Part shown: positions 43,001-54,059 of the stretch, one piece after another | Layout: the number at the start of each line of letters is the position of its first letter | How positions within the stretch are numbered: the stretch's first letter is position 1 | Origin: Pachyseris speciosa | Taxonomy: Eukaryota; Cnidaria; Anthozoa; Scleractinia; Pachyseridae | DNA: 64,000 nucleotides | Direction of reading: 5' to 3' | NCBI GenBank assembly: GCA_016490735.1 | Contig: JAEMWC010000036.1 | Coordinates: 252,001-316,000, forward strand | Position numbers and translations under genes: made by a program | Notes under the pieces: model-generated | What the model saw: the letters and a program-made list of their open reading frames with translations, nothing else | What the model was told of the DNA's origin: nothing | Databases searched by the model: none

Positions 43001-45004
43001 GTCAAGTATATATATTCATATGCATGATTTGAGATGCAGATCAAACTTTCTTTTGCAGACTTTTTTTTACATTACCATGCCATATCCGATCGTTGAACAC
43101 ATATCACTGAATTCACATAACAATGTTACAAAACATGAGAGTTTTTCAGAGATCATCGAACATGTTGTTAAATTCAGTCCGCTCGTTTCCGAACGAATTT
43201 CAGCGAAACAAAATATACAAAATCACAATTGAATCGTTATCTAAAAGTTTAATTAATCAGTGATTAATCAATTTTTACTTTGATACAAAAATGTTTTACT
43301 TTTATACTTACAATCGTTTGCTGTAAGTAATTTTGTTTAATATTTTCCTAACAATGAACAGAGAGGTGGACTATAGGTCTAAATCGGTCATGTTTTCTTT
43401 TCACGATAACTACGGATATAAATAAATAAAAAAAAAATGGAAACATAAGGAGAAATATACGAGAAGACTAGAGAACGTGCTCGGCGTAAATTGAAAAAAA
43501 AAAAAGGTTCAGTGAACCATATCTTTTGCCATATTTCAATATTGCATAGTGACTGAATTCAAATTTTAAACCATTTATATCATCAGTAACTCAGAAAAGT
43601 TTCGTCCGACATTATTTCTTAGTTTGCTGTGGTACATTCCGTGAGTTCTCTACTAGTTTTAAAATAATGATCTTTCAGTATGGCTAATAACAGCGTGTTC
43701 AATTCAAAAGCCGTAAGACATGTTGTGATGGCAAATCTACATGTGTAACTAGTTCTGATTTATACAAGACAGATATATTTGAAAACGTTCTCTTGAGGAT
43801 TGCTTTATATAAGTAAGAAAAATAAAGAAAGAAGAATAGCCACTGAAATACAGAGAATCAATAATGGGGTTGCAATAACTCAAGAACAAAGTTATTAACG
43901 GTGAGAATGGCCTGTCCTTACGAAAACATTTTGTTTTCTGGAACAGGCTGAAATAATTTGACCGCATACAAGGAAAATTTATAGGGGAAAGGACGAGAGT
44001 TCTGCATTTTTGTTCTTGTTTATCAATGGACACATGCCATTTACGACGGGACGGCGTGGCCATGAATATAAACGAAGCGTTTACTGAATGATTTTTGTCT
44101 TGAAATAGAGAAAGTCTCTCTATATAACATAGTGTGGTTTATGGAAAACTATATCGCCTTGGGTGTATTAATTACCCTGTGTGGAAGTAGACAGAATCGT
44201 AGATCGTTTGCTATATTCAAAAGTTGTAAGCAACTCATGATTGTTGTTTCTTGGCAAAGGGTGAGACTGTTTTAAGAGTAGTTAAATCCTTCCAGCCAAT
44301 CTTTGATTTAAGCATTATTGTACTGACTGGACAATGGATCACAAAACTGCCACATTTCTATAGCTTGCAGTGACGCCTCCAGAAATTATGGTGCAAGTGT
44401 TACCACTTTTCTGCATTCTAGAATAACGGGAAGGTTACGACGGACATCAGTGTTAGGTGCCTGGCCAGTCTCGTGTCCAAATAAAAAGGTGTCATGATTA
44501 AGATGTACAGCGTTTCATTTTAAACCGAACTACATTACAAAGCATTGCAAAGCCGACTTCGTTTGTTGTGTTGACCAAATTTGCTTCTCAAGCCAGGATG
44601 CCTAGAATTTTAAATTGATTCCGTGACTTCACGAAATATATTTTAGGCGAGCAGCAGTAATATAATGTTAGTAGCTTACTAAATCACAAGGCATGCCACT
44701 CACAGGAATTCACTGAGTTTAAAATATAAAATCAACGTTGACTTGTCAAAGCTTACTTTGATTGGTATTTTTATAACTGCACGGTTTAATTCCAGTCCGT
44801 AAATGAATTGTCAACGGTTTTCGGTTACGTTCTACCTATCCTGGCTACTTTGATCGCGTGAGGGCCTGGAAAGGACTAAATAAGTCACAGGCATAAAGCA
44901 GACTATTTTGATGGGCTTGACTCGCTTCACAAAACGTACATACTCAATTTGCGCTTAAAATTGACAATTCAAGGGTGCAGTAAGCAGCCGAAAAATTGCC
45001 TCAA

Positions 45005-45409
45005 ATGCAGTGTCTTTGCTCAGCCACCAGAAATTGTGTGCTTATAACTGAGGAAAGAGAAAATCATATTATAGAAAGACATTTCGACCCAAGCAGAAAC
45101 GATGAATTGGACCCAAGGCGAGCGTTCTTTTTTAGACACGTCTTTACCCCGGAGGATCTCTTCATTGACGTTCTCGATCGGCTTCGAAACGGCTTGCTGC
45201 CGGACGAAAGAAGTGGTAATTGCTACGCATACTACCTAACATTTCCTTTTGATGTCGGCTTTTTCCCATATCGAAGCCATGGTCCTTACAGAACGGCCAT
45301 TGTAAAAGTTGTGTGCGGCTTTGTCCTCTGCCAATACTGCTTTAGGCACTGTCCTAGCCATGTGGTCACTATCTATCCGTGGATGCAAAGGAATCGAAAC
45401 ATGTCTTGA
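45005..45409 (+). CDS. Intronless gene 1: conserved Cys/His protein, possible BECR-fold nuclease relative
   Basis: 134 codons from the ATG at 45005; an earlier in-frame TTG at 44996 is not a normal eukaryotic start. The paralogue at 52175 starts at the equivalent ATG. No signal peptide. Landmarks: CxC at residues 3-5, HIIERHF at 21-27, LRNGL, YxYYL, FPFDVGFFPYRSHGP, IVKVVC, C-x4-C-x2-C and VVTIYPW near the end. The cysteine pairs could bind zinc. An H..RH motif near the N-terminus, an L..G helix end and closing strands KVV...VVTIYP resemble the layout of small barnase/EndoU/RelE-type (BECR) domains. This is inference from pattern only. The two genes are similar through protein and 3' flank, which argues for real, duplicated genes. 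Confidence 0.65.
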   Translation: MQCLCSATRNCVLITEERENHIIERHFDPSRNDELDPRRAFFFRHVFTPEDLFIDVLDRLRNGLLPDERSGNCYAYYLTFPFDVGFFPYRSHGPYRTAIVKVVCGFVLCQYCFRHCPSHVVTIYPWMQRNRNMS

Positions 45410-46380
45410 CACAAATATTTGTCCTTCAGTCCTCGAAACACAGGAAAAACACAAACAGCCATCTACAAATCCACGTGTAATTTTCTGCCGACGACCAAGC
45501 GAACTGGATGTCATCGGAGTTTACTCCGAAGATGGTTGTAGAATATTGCGAACTTCTAACGAAAAGTATGTGTTACAGGAGAGGCTTATTTCTTTGCCAT
45601 GAGATTTGTGGATTTTCACGGCCATAAAAAAGAGAAAGAGGTAAACGGTTTGCATGACTGAAGTGAAGGCATTGAGGACACGAGACAGACTTGTATTTTA
45701 CTCTTTATAGATGAATTCAATCTGAAAGAACACCATCTTAACGTGACATTAAGGACTCAAAATTTCCTTTATTAATTCACTACTAAAAAAAATTGAACAT
45801 CCATAAGGTTGTTAAACGAAGGTATGTAGTATAAACACTTGTCCTGTTTTATCCGTCGAATATAAATGTAGGCAGATTTTTAGTTTAAGGCATGTTAGGG
45901 CCTGAAGTTTCTTCTTTCTCAAGACGTAAAACTAGACGGTTTGATTTTCAGCTATAAATTGGACCGGTTTATGCCGGACAGCAGCATCAATTCATCCTGC
46001 CTTTTGACATTGTATCAACGTTTAGGATATTTGTTTATAAAAGCTTCCTTAACAGTGTAAAGCAATAAGTATGGTTTTGGTGCTCCTTTTAAGGTACATA
46101 GTAAGGGATACCATGCTACTAATTATGATAGACTTAGTCATAATAGGTTATTCTCCACCTCTGGTGACTAATTCAGTGACCATAATGTTTTGAAATGGAG
46201 AATGTTGTAATACTCAGGCAAATACAATGAAAGTCATATTGATAAAACTCTTCAGGGCGTAGACTAACGGTGGTTAATATAATCACTATACTAATTAAGT
46301 TCTTTGGAGGCAGACTCACAACAACAAAGAGAAAATAATTAACACGTGATTTGTTCAACACTGTCACAAGCAAAATCAGA

Positions 46381-46382
46381 AA

Positions 46383-46414
<32 letters not shown>
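46381..46414. repeat. (AAAG)n microsatellite
   Basis: AAAG/GAAA array. Confidence 0.95.
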
Positions 46415-46415
<1 letters not shown>

Positions 46416-46734
46416 ATTCGACTTATCATAACAGGACTCGACCTTATGACTTTCCACTACCACTCAGCTACAGGAGACTCGTGGGAGCTTAGGTCATTAA
46501 ACTAGCTCCATCTGGCAAACGTCCTGTACGCTGCTAGGATCAGAATATCGATCCGTGCATGAAAAAATTGATTGATGCGAGTGATTGGTCAATTTCTACT
46601 TGATCGCAGGGTTAGGGCGTGGTAAATTAAATGAATGAAAGATGTGATTTATTCGCCAGTCACATGCAAGACGGCATGGTTATCGGAAGGCCATGCGTTT
46701 GCCTCCCGTTGGGAAAACTCAGAATTCCTTTTCT

Positions 46735-47115
46735 CCCGTAGTTGGTGTAATTGTTTTAGTCCATGCAATCGGTGTGATTGGTGTAGCTGCAGCAGTCGCT
46801 GTAGTTACTGTGAGGCAGCTACGCTGAACTACACCATATTTAACGTTGATGAAATGATATGCACATGTCATGCATGATATGTCATATTCGTTAGTTATTT
46901 TCGGGACGATAGTCATAAATTTGGCCAATTTACGAAGAGACGAATAGCACCCGCTATTACACCAACTAAGTAAAGTAAGTGTAGTTTTGAGAAGGACTGT
47001 TTGTGATGACATTGACTGGCGTTTCGATAACCAGAGAGGAAGTCATCATCAAAGTCAATTAATTTGTGTAACGCCAGTAGGTGGTATAAATACTCTGGTC
47101 TTTGATCTGATTGGT
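46735..47115 (-). mobile_element. Retroelement-like 3' end with structured motif
   Basis: The minus strand reads CTGGCGTTACAC...ATTGACTTTGATGATGAC...GGTTATCGAAACGCCAGTCAAT. CTGGCGTT pairs with AACGCCAG and ATTGACT with AGTCAAT around a TGATGA...CGAAAC core. I associate this type of sequence with 3' ends of cnidarian retroelements, possibly Penelope-like. Family assignment is uncertain. The left end (46735-46825) carries a short GTAGTTGGTGTAATT-type array like 54060-55370. Confidence 0.35.
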
Positions 47116-47509
47116 CAACGAAAAATGAGATTAGACATAAGATTTGCAGCAACTTTTTCTCAGTTTGTGGACTACAGTTCAGGGCTATCATTTTTGGCAA
47201 TTTCTGTGCCATCATTGAAGGCTTCGACGTTTTCATTTCTAAGGCAGCATTTTTACGTATTTACTTAGCACCAGGAAATGTATCTTCGCGTTTTTCTCTG
47301 AAGTCAAAAGTGAAATTAAATTAAACAGTGGTACTCTCTGACCTAAGTAAACTATAAACGCTTATCTTTTTTGGTCGCTTTTTTTTTTTTTAAACAAGCA
47401 GTGTCTTACAGTTACCAGACAACAATTTTAGAAAATTATTAACACCAGCAAACAGTCTTCGATCCTATCTTTTTGTTGTTTGTTTTTCTGTTAGAATAAA
47501 AATGGACCA

Positions 47510-47512
<3 letters not shown>

Positions 47513-47571
<59 letters not shown>
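47513..47571. repeat. (AAT)n microsatellite
   Basis: Uninterrupted AAT array; a G run follows at 47624-47640. Confidence 0.98.
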
Positions 47572-47572
<1 letters not shown>

Positions 47573-49399
47573 CGAAATTCGATGTGATACTTTTCGTGTG
47601 CGCAAAATGGTGGCAAATGGGGGTTGGGGGGGGGGGGGTGGGGAGGGTAGTAAAAAGAATACAGCACAATAAAACAGCTGTCCACTGAACTTTTTGCGAA
47701 TGAGACAGACATTAATTTCATCTTATTCGTAGTTGAAGACTAACTTTGTGTATTTTTGTTTCTCAAATAATTTAAAGCAAAACATCATCGATTTTTGAAC
47801 TATGTCAAGTCAAGTTAACACTTAATTCGAACCATAGCTACTAAATCTGATATACCTCAAGGGTCATAATCTCCATTCACGAACCCTGACCTCCCCTGTG
47901 GCAAAGTTCCTATAACGAGGATGGCCCGTGACAAAAATCTCGAAAAACCATCATCTTGTAGAAAAAAAAGTCCAATTCCTGTGTTACCAAAGGTCCTTTA
48001 TGAACCAGTACGTATGCATTTGGTCGTGTAATCGATGCATGAGAAAGGAACCACGATTCACATTAGTTAACAATCATAAAGGGACCAACCTGAAAAGAAA
48101 ACACTACGAAATCATTAAACTATCAAGGCGAGTTCATGGATTGAAATGCTGCCTTGTGCGCTCTGATCTCCTTATTGCCACAGCTCGCTTGACTGGTTCT
48201 TGTTTTTGTTTTTGTTTTTTAATGTTGCTTTTATTAAGAACCTTGATATTTTTTTAACCCTCCCCCTTCCCACTAAAATATTACTTGAGAAACGCGATAC
48301 TTCCTTTCAGCTTAACTTGGCCTGGTACGTAATGGTTTGGTGATTTTGACATCAAGGGCAAAGTTTCGTCCTTAGATTGTTTTCACATCACCATGCCTTG
48401 TCAGATCATTAAACACGGATCACTGAACGCATGTAACATTGTTTTCAAAACATAAGAAGTTTAGATTGTGGTTTTAAATTAAGGCTCCTATCTTTCCCGA
48501 GAAATACCTTTTGAAAACAAAATGCCAACTTTCAATTCAATCACTATCCCAAAAACCTTTAATTAACCTAGGTTAGCAATTTTTAGTTTTACACTTCCAC
48601 TGGTTTCCAACACTATCCAGGACGTTTACTTTGATGAGAATACCTCATAAATTAATGTGAATTATAAATTTAATTTGTTTTTTCAAAGTGCATAGAGGGT
48701 ATTGATTGAAAACACAAGCCTTTCTGTTTGACAAACCATATGTAAATGTTCGTACTAAGTTATCAGTCATAAATGATAGATTACTATACTCCTCTGTGGT
48801 TCACAAACCATAGGTAAATTTCCGAAGATATTCATAAATAATTAAGCAGGAATGTGTCGACATTCTTTTAGCGGCAGAGCGGAATTTGCTGTATACTTTA
48901 GAAATCTAAATGATTTTGTTTTTTAAATCATTTCTTTCATCGGGTCTTCAGATACTTCTTTAGCTTTAGAACTATTCCTCTTGAAGAATGGACAAGACCA
49001 GTTATTTCCTTTCGCTCAGGTATGGATTGAGTTAAGTGTGTTCGATAGCCTTTAAATTAAAACCGAATTAGTTGAGAGGATTCCTCAGAACTGTTTAGAA
49101 ACAGTCTCAGTGAGAACTTCTATTTTCTAGGAAGCCTTAACTCTAATGTCAATTTTCACGTTCATGGCAATTATTTAACGTCTCCATTTTCAACGTGAAC
49201 AGCTCAATTAAAAAATAATTCTGCTTTTTACTGGACATTAAACTGTCCTTCAACCGCTCTGGGTTATAATGTTTTGTATAATAACAGTCCTCTCTCAGAG
49301 ACAAAGTTACTAAGCTGACAGAGATCGATCGACAAAGAGCATTTAGGTAAATCTGCAAATGGATTCAAAGTGTATTACAGTACAGCGAGTTCGTTTTTA

Positions 49400-50220
49400 A
49401 CTAAGGTACATCTCTAGGTAGGTTCACCATGATTCGAGTTTTGATTAATTTTCTAACACCTTCTGAAATTCAAGTTATGAATTGATGTATGTCTGCCATA
49501 CATTTAAATTCAACACGATAAGAACTCTGGGAAATCGTTTAACATAGTAGCTGTAAAAAACTGAATTCATGGCAATAAGATCGTCTTATTTACGGCTAGA
49601 GAAGGATTCACTGCAAGAGCCGTACAACGTTACTAAGACGTTTTGCGTTAGGTTTAACTTAGAAACAAAAACAATCGAATGGGAATGAGCCAAAAGTTGG
49701 GTTGTAATATAGGGAAACACGAATCAATTGAAAATGTCTAGTCTAAGCTAAATTTCCTTGAATCGATAAATACGAGGTAGACATTCAAAGGAAGTTTTCA
49801 ACACGCGTTTCCAACTTTACTGATTACATCATAGTAAGTTCATTCAGTTTTTAACAACAGTACGCCTCAAGATAGTTTCAACTGTTTTAGGGTTTGATTT
49901 TCACACCTGCTTTTAGAGACTCATCTGTTTATTCCATGCATTTTAACACGACCATAACATTAGGAAACTGTTTAGAACAGTAGAAAACTCCTGGCAAAAG
50001 GATCGTCTTAGTTACGACTAAAGAAGGATTCACGAGCCGTACAACATCATAACATCGGTAAACACGCGAAATAGGGATTTTAAGGACTCGAGCTATTTTA
50101 AAAAACAAAGGCAGCCGAATGGGATAAAAATGGAGTCAACAGTTGGGTTGTAATACAGGGAAACAGGAATAAATTGAAAATGCCTTACCAGTCTAAGGCA
50201 AATTTATTCGTTGTGGAAAG
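49400..50220 (+). repeat. Diverged tandem duplication of about 440 bp
   Basis: 49400-49770 and 49855-50220 share GGCAA.A.GATCGTCTTA.TTACG.CTA.AGAAGGATTCAC, GAGCCGTACAAC and CAGTTGGGTTGTAAT-like blocks in order, ending at TTGAAAATG...AGTCTAAG. No coding content. Confidence 0.7.
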
Positions 50221-50889
50221 GAAGCCGGTTCTTAAACGTTTTTTTTTCCATTTCACAGTAAAACAAAAGCCTTGTCCTGGACAGTTTTATTTTCGCTAAT
50301 AGTTCGGGAAAATCTTATGATATAGTGGTGAATTTAATATCTCAAGAGATGACCTGCATGCACTTTCATAATAAAAACTAGCATAGAAAGTATAAAATTT
50401 TTTGTATTATATGGACATAGATCCTTTGGCATGGGGCCGAGTAAAAGTAAGGATTAATATCACGCATGCCTTCAGAAGTTGCTGAAATTGCCTGATTGAT
50501 ATTTATCCTCAATTCTACGAGGACCCATTGCAATTACGTGTTAACAACATAAGGCCAAAATTTTCTCAACACTGTTGAGGCACGTCGAAAAACAGTCAGC
50601 CAAGCAAAGTAAGAACACTCGTTCGCTCGCAAAGGCAAAACAAACAAACAATTGAACTACTTCTTTGCGTCCAAAATGAGGTTTAGACTCATAATTCCCG
50701 TATTCTTTATCTCTAATAATAGTGCAAAGGAAAAAGATGAGACGACGGCCCAGTTATATGTTATTTATTGATGTAATCTTCGACGCAGTTGACCTCCACT
50801 GTCAACCAGTTTTGTATCCATCCCTTAGGAAGAATAAAAAGGGTCGTTTCAGACTTCCCCTGCTTTTATTTCTAAGTACCGTGCTACTG

Positions 50890-51510
50890 CACTGTTTACA
50901 CGAACGCGGTTTCATTTGTAACCGCATCGGTTTCGTTGCGGTTACGCCTTTCGTTTGCACGGCGCCGGTCGAGTTCGTTATCAGAACCGGGTCGTTTTGA
51001 AAACGCTTTCAAAAGTGGAGCGTTTTCAAAACGATACGGTTTCATTGATCGTGTAAACGGCGAAACCGCATCAATTTGAAAACGGTTACTTATTTTTGTG
51101 CGAAATTGGCTGGTTCACCAAGGGTAAATATGGTGAGTCTAGCACAGAGTGCAACGCTTTTTTGCACAATCACAATTTAAGTTAGCTTTTTCAGCTTTCA
51201 CAGATTTTACCCTCTATAAACCGAGAGGCATATCGTAAAAAGAGGCGGAGATGTCTTGAAATGTTGACTTATTCGTTGATACGCTCCAGAGTAACGACGA
51301 GAAAAGCAAAACGACGATTCTGGATTCGGCCTGGGAGAACTCGTATTTGATGGGACGACGTTTTGGACGGTGTTATGCTTCCAGAAGAATGCTTGTGTAC
51401 GAGATCACCATGACGTAAACGGTTGGATAGGTTCCGTGTCGTTTTTGATGCGGTTTCAAGGTCATGAAACCGCGTCGATTGGAAACCGCGTCCGTGTAAA
51501 TGCCTCAGTG
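50890..51510. mobile_element. MITE with CACTG...TTTACACG.ACGCGGTTTC ends
   Basis: The left end CACTGTTTACACGAACGCGGTTTC is the inverse of the right end GAAACCGCGTCCGTGTAAATGCCTCAGTG. Many GAAACCG/CGGTTTC blocks lie inside, and an inner end near 51046-51080 suggests a composite. Confidence 0.65.
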
Positions 51511-51802
51511 AATTGCGTATACCTAACCTGATCATCTCTGAGTCGGGGAGTTTCGATAAATAGGTCGTCAAATAACTGAAACTATAGGATTGATTATCCT
51601 GAGAAACGTAAAGGAAACCAACGGACATAGCCGCCATGTTTCTGATGCCTGAAACTGCTTTAAGCCATAAACCATCGATCATCTGATCGCCTCTCAGTAG
51701 CAGTCGGAAGCCGCTGAAAATTTGATTGACGGCAGCGAAAACCGCAGCTAGCGCTGTCGGTTGAGATTTGAACTTCAGAGTTCGCGTGTTATTGAAACGC
51801 AC
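51269..51802 (-). CDS. Unassigned 177-codon open frame, half inside a MITE
   Basis: Long for this A/T-rich window. It includes FSGFRLLLRGDQMIDGLWL and MAAMSVGFLYVSQDNQ, and ends within the MITE right half (51269-51510). I recognise no domain. It could be part of a transposon gene or chance. Confidence 0.2.
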   Translation of the reverse strand: MRFNNTRTLKFKSQPTALAAVFAAVNQIFSGFRLLLRGDQMIDGLWLKAVSGIRNMAAMSVGFLYVSQDNQSYSFSYLTTYLSKLPDSEMIRLGIRNSLRHLHGRGFQSTRFHDLETASKTTRNLSNRLRHGDLVHKHSSGSITPSKTSSHQIRVLPGRIQNRRFAFLVVTLERINE

Positions 51803-52174
51803 AGTAAGCGAAATTTAGAGTCTTGACTACCATTTGCTAAGGCATATTACAAGGACTATTTCAAACAGCGACGCCATTTTGGATTTGGTTAGTCGAGCAT
51901 GCGCTTTGAAGTCTCTATAGCCAGATTTTGGCTACGATCAATATAGAGTTTCCCAGAGCCTTCGAGGCGCGAAGCCCGAGAAGAGGCTGGGGTCGAGAAT
52001 GAATACTAACATGGAGCTGAACTCAAAGCATGCGCAGTTCTAGCGAAAGTGCCGGATGAATCGCTCGTTTCCCGACCTGAACAAGGGGAACGAAAACGCT
52101 GGATACTCCAGAAATTCAATCCAAAGTAGAGCGCAAATACTGAGAAAAGGAACGCGCAAGAAGCCAAAAGCAAG

Positions 52175-52570
52175 ATGCAGTGCATTTGCCCAGTTACCAG
52201 AGATTGTGTGGTCATCACTGAGAAAGCAAAAAATCATATTATAGCAAGACATTTCAATCGAAGTGAAAATGATGAATGGGATTGCAGGCGAGCGTTCTTT
52301 CTAGATTTTACTCCAGACGAAGTGTTTCGTATAGTTATGAATGAGCTTCGCAACGGCTTACAGCCACACAAAAGAAGTGGTGACCGCTACGTATACTACT
52401 TGCCGGAATTTCCTTTTGATGTTGGTTTTTTCCCATATCGAAGCCATGGTCCTTTCTTCACTTCCATTGTAAAAGTCGTGTGCAGCCTTACACACTGTCA
52501 GTACTGCAAAAAGAACTCTCGTACCCAAGAAGTGGTCACCATTTACCCATGGATGCAAAAACAAAATTGA
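52175..52570 (+). CDS. Intronless gene 2: paralogue of 45005-45409
   Basis: 131 codons, single exon, same strand as gene 1 and 7.2 kb downstream. It keeps every block: MQCxC, CVVITE, HIIARHF (21-27), FTPDEVF, ELRNGL, RSG..YVYYL, the 15-residue FPFDVGFFPYRSHGP, IVKVVC, CQYC and VVTIYPWMQ. Replacements concentrate between blocks and gaps are small and in frame, as expected of protein-level selection. Potential AATAAA at about 52902-52907. Function unknown; the same BECR-like speculation applies. Intronless structure suggests a retrocopy origin, a naturally single-exon family, or transfer from elsewhere. Confidence 0.7.
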   Translation: MQCICPVTRDCVVITEKAKNHIIARHFNRSENDEWDCRRAFFLDFTPDEVFRIVMNELRNGLQPHKRSGDRYVYYLPEFPFDVGFFPYRSHGPFFTSIVKVVCSLTHCQYCKKNSRTQEVVTIYPWMQKQN

Positions 52571-53027
52571 ATATAAACGTGTTGTGACAAGTATGTTCCG
52601 GCGTCCTTATTCCTGGAAACACAAATACCACACCTTCTACAAGTCCACCTGGAATTTTCCGCCACCTCACGAAATCGAAGACCAAATGAAATTAGTTATG
52701 TTGTGGCTGGTTTTAAAGAAAGCTGTTAATAACTGGAATTAAAAAAAACTGAGAACACGAGAAAGTATAGGCACCAAACTGCTAATAGATGTAATTCCTT
52801 TAGACAGAGCACGATATAATGTAAGGAGTTTCGAAATTTATCTTAAAATCCAACTAAAAAATAAACTGGAGATGCATAAGATTGTTTAAAAAGGTTGTCA
52901 ATAAACACTTGTACTATTTTACCCATCACTATGCCTTCTTTTCTTGTTTTTGAAGACGAAAAATAGACGGTTTGCTTTTCTGATGTGAACTGGGTAAATA
53001 TGCCCTTAACAGTAACATCATTTCTCA

Positions 53028-53236
53028 GGGGTACCCAACGACAAGTTTCGGTAGATATCTGCTCGGAGGAAGGTAGTTCGCCTTAGGCTTCCGGCGACGA
53101 TTAAAGAGTGTAATCGGATTTTCGTCATTGAAACGTGGCCTAAAAGATTCGCAATGGTGAAATCATAGCCCTGAGGTTTTCCGAAAGGTAGTAATTGCTG
53201 TTTTTCGCAGTCAAAAACGTCAGTTAGCATTTTCGG
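53028..53236 (-). repeat. Interspersed repeat with conserved minus-strand frame, copy 1
   Basis: Matches 63708-63922 along its length. On the minus strand both copies keep an open frame with GYDF.IANLLGHV, KIR.HSLI and ADIYRN.SLG-like blocks. The stop-free frame in two diverged copies hints at a former coding element, or is chance. Confidence 0.55.
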
Positions 53237-54059
53237 AAAGAAAATAGTTCCCTAAAATGTTCGTGGAAAGTTCACTTCAAGTAACATTTTCTCAAAGGAA
53301 GATTTCGTTCCCCAACATTTTCGAGCAATTAAAATTTCAGCTAAGGCATTCGAATAGATCAAATTCTTCTAGCTCTGGAAAACATCACCTTTGAGCAGAT
53401 TTCAAACACCACATGATACTTAAAATTGCCTTTCTACAGCTTTTGGTTGATTTGGCTCGTCATACAGTATCCTTAGCATCTTTAGAAGAATAATCTCTAA
53501 CAGGATTTAGGACGTTGCAAAAGCAATGAGCACTTTTTTTCTTCTTCTTTAAAAGTACATATGAAAGGATACCATTGATCTAATGATAGGTTAGCCATAA
53601 GTGGCTATTCTTGAACTCTAGCTAGTTACTCATTAAACTTGTGAGCATAGTGTATTGAGATCGAGCAACGTAGAAATAAGCAGTCAACTAAAGTGGGATT
53701 TAAGATCAGTATCAATGTTCAGGACACAAAGCTATTGGTGATCCAACACCATACTCAAAAGGAGCTCTTCGGAAGCAGAGTCTCAAATAAATTAAAGAGA
53801 TTTAATGGACTGAGAGCTAGATCAATGATGTCCTCATGGCAAGTTCCTCTTTGTTCTAAAGCAGGCTTGTTTGTAAAAGGTGGACTGAAAAGTAACATAG
53901 TTTTCCTATCGCTATTTTTCAGTCAAACCGTTTATCTTATGGGTTTCTTTTTCCAGCTATCAGTAAATAAAGACAAACGTGGAATTTTCCAAATTAAGAG
54001 CGGTTGTTTCGTCTACCGTCACGAATATAACAAATCATTTCTTTAGTGTTACCTGTGTA

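Larger units (their letters stand above)
43020..46460 (+). repeat. Segmental duplication, unit 1
   Basis: Diverged similarity to 48340-53660 in the same order: ACATTACCATGCC...GATC...GAACAC..ATCACTGAA near 43070 versus 48390, the intronless gene and its 3' flank (45005-45900 versus 52175-52960), and a flank near 46120 versus 53580. Unit 2 is longer because of an internal tandem duplication and a MITE. Confidence 0.55.
48340..53660 (+). repeat. Segmental duplication, unit 2
   Basis: Counterpart of 43020-46460 (see there). Contains gene 2, the internal tandem repeat at 49400-50220 and the MITE at 50890-51510. Confidence 0.5.

Noticed and set aside
44996..45004. Upstream TTG start for intronless gene 1
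   Set aside because: TTG is not a usual animal start, and the paralogue begins at the aligned ATG.
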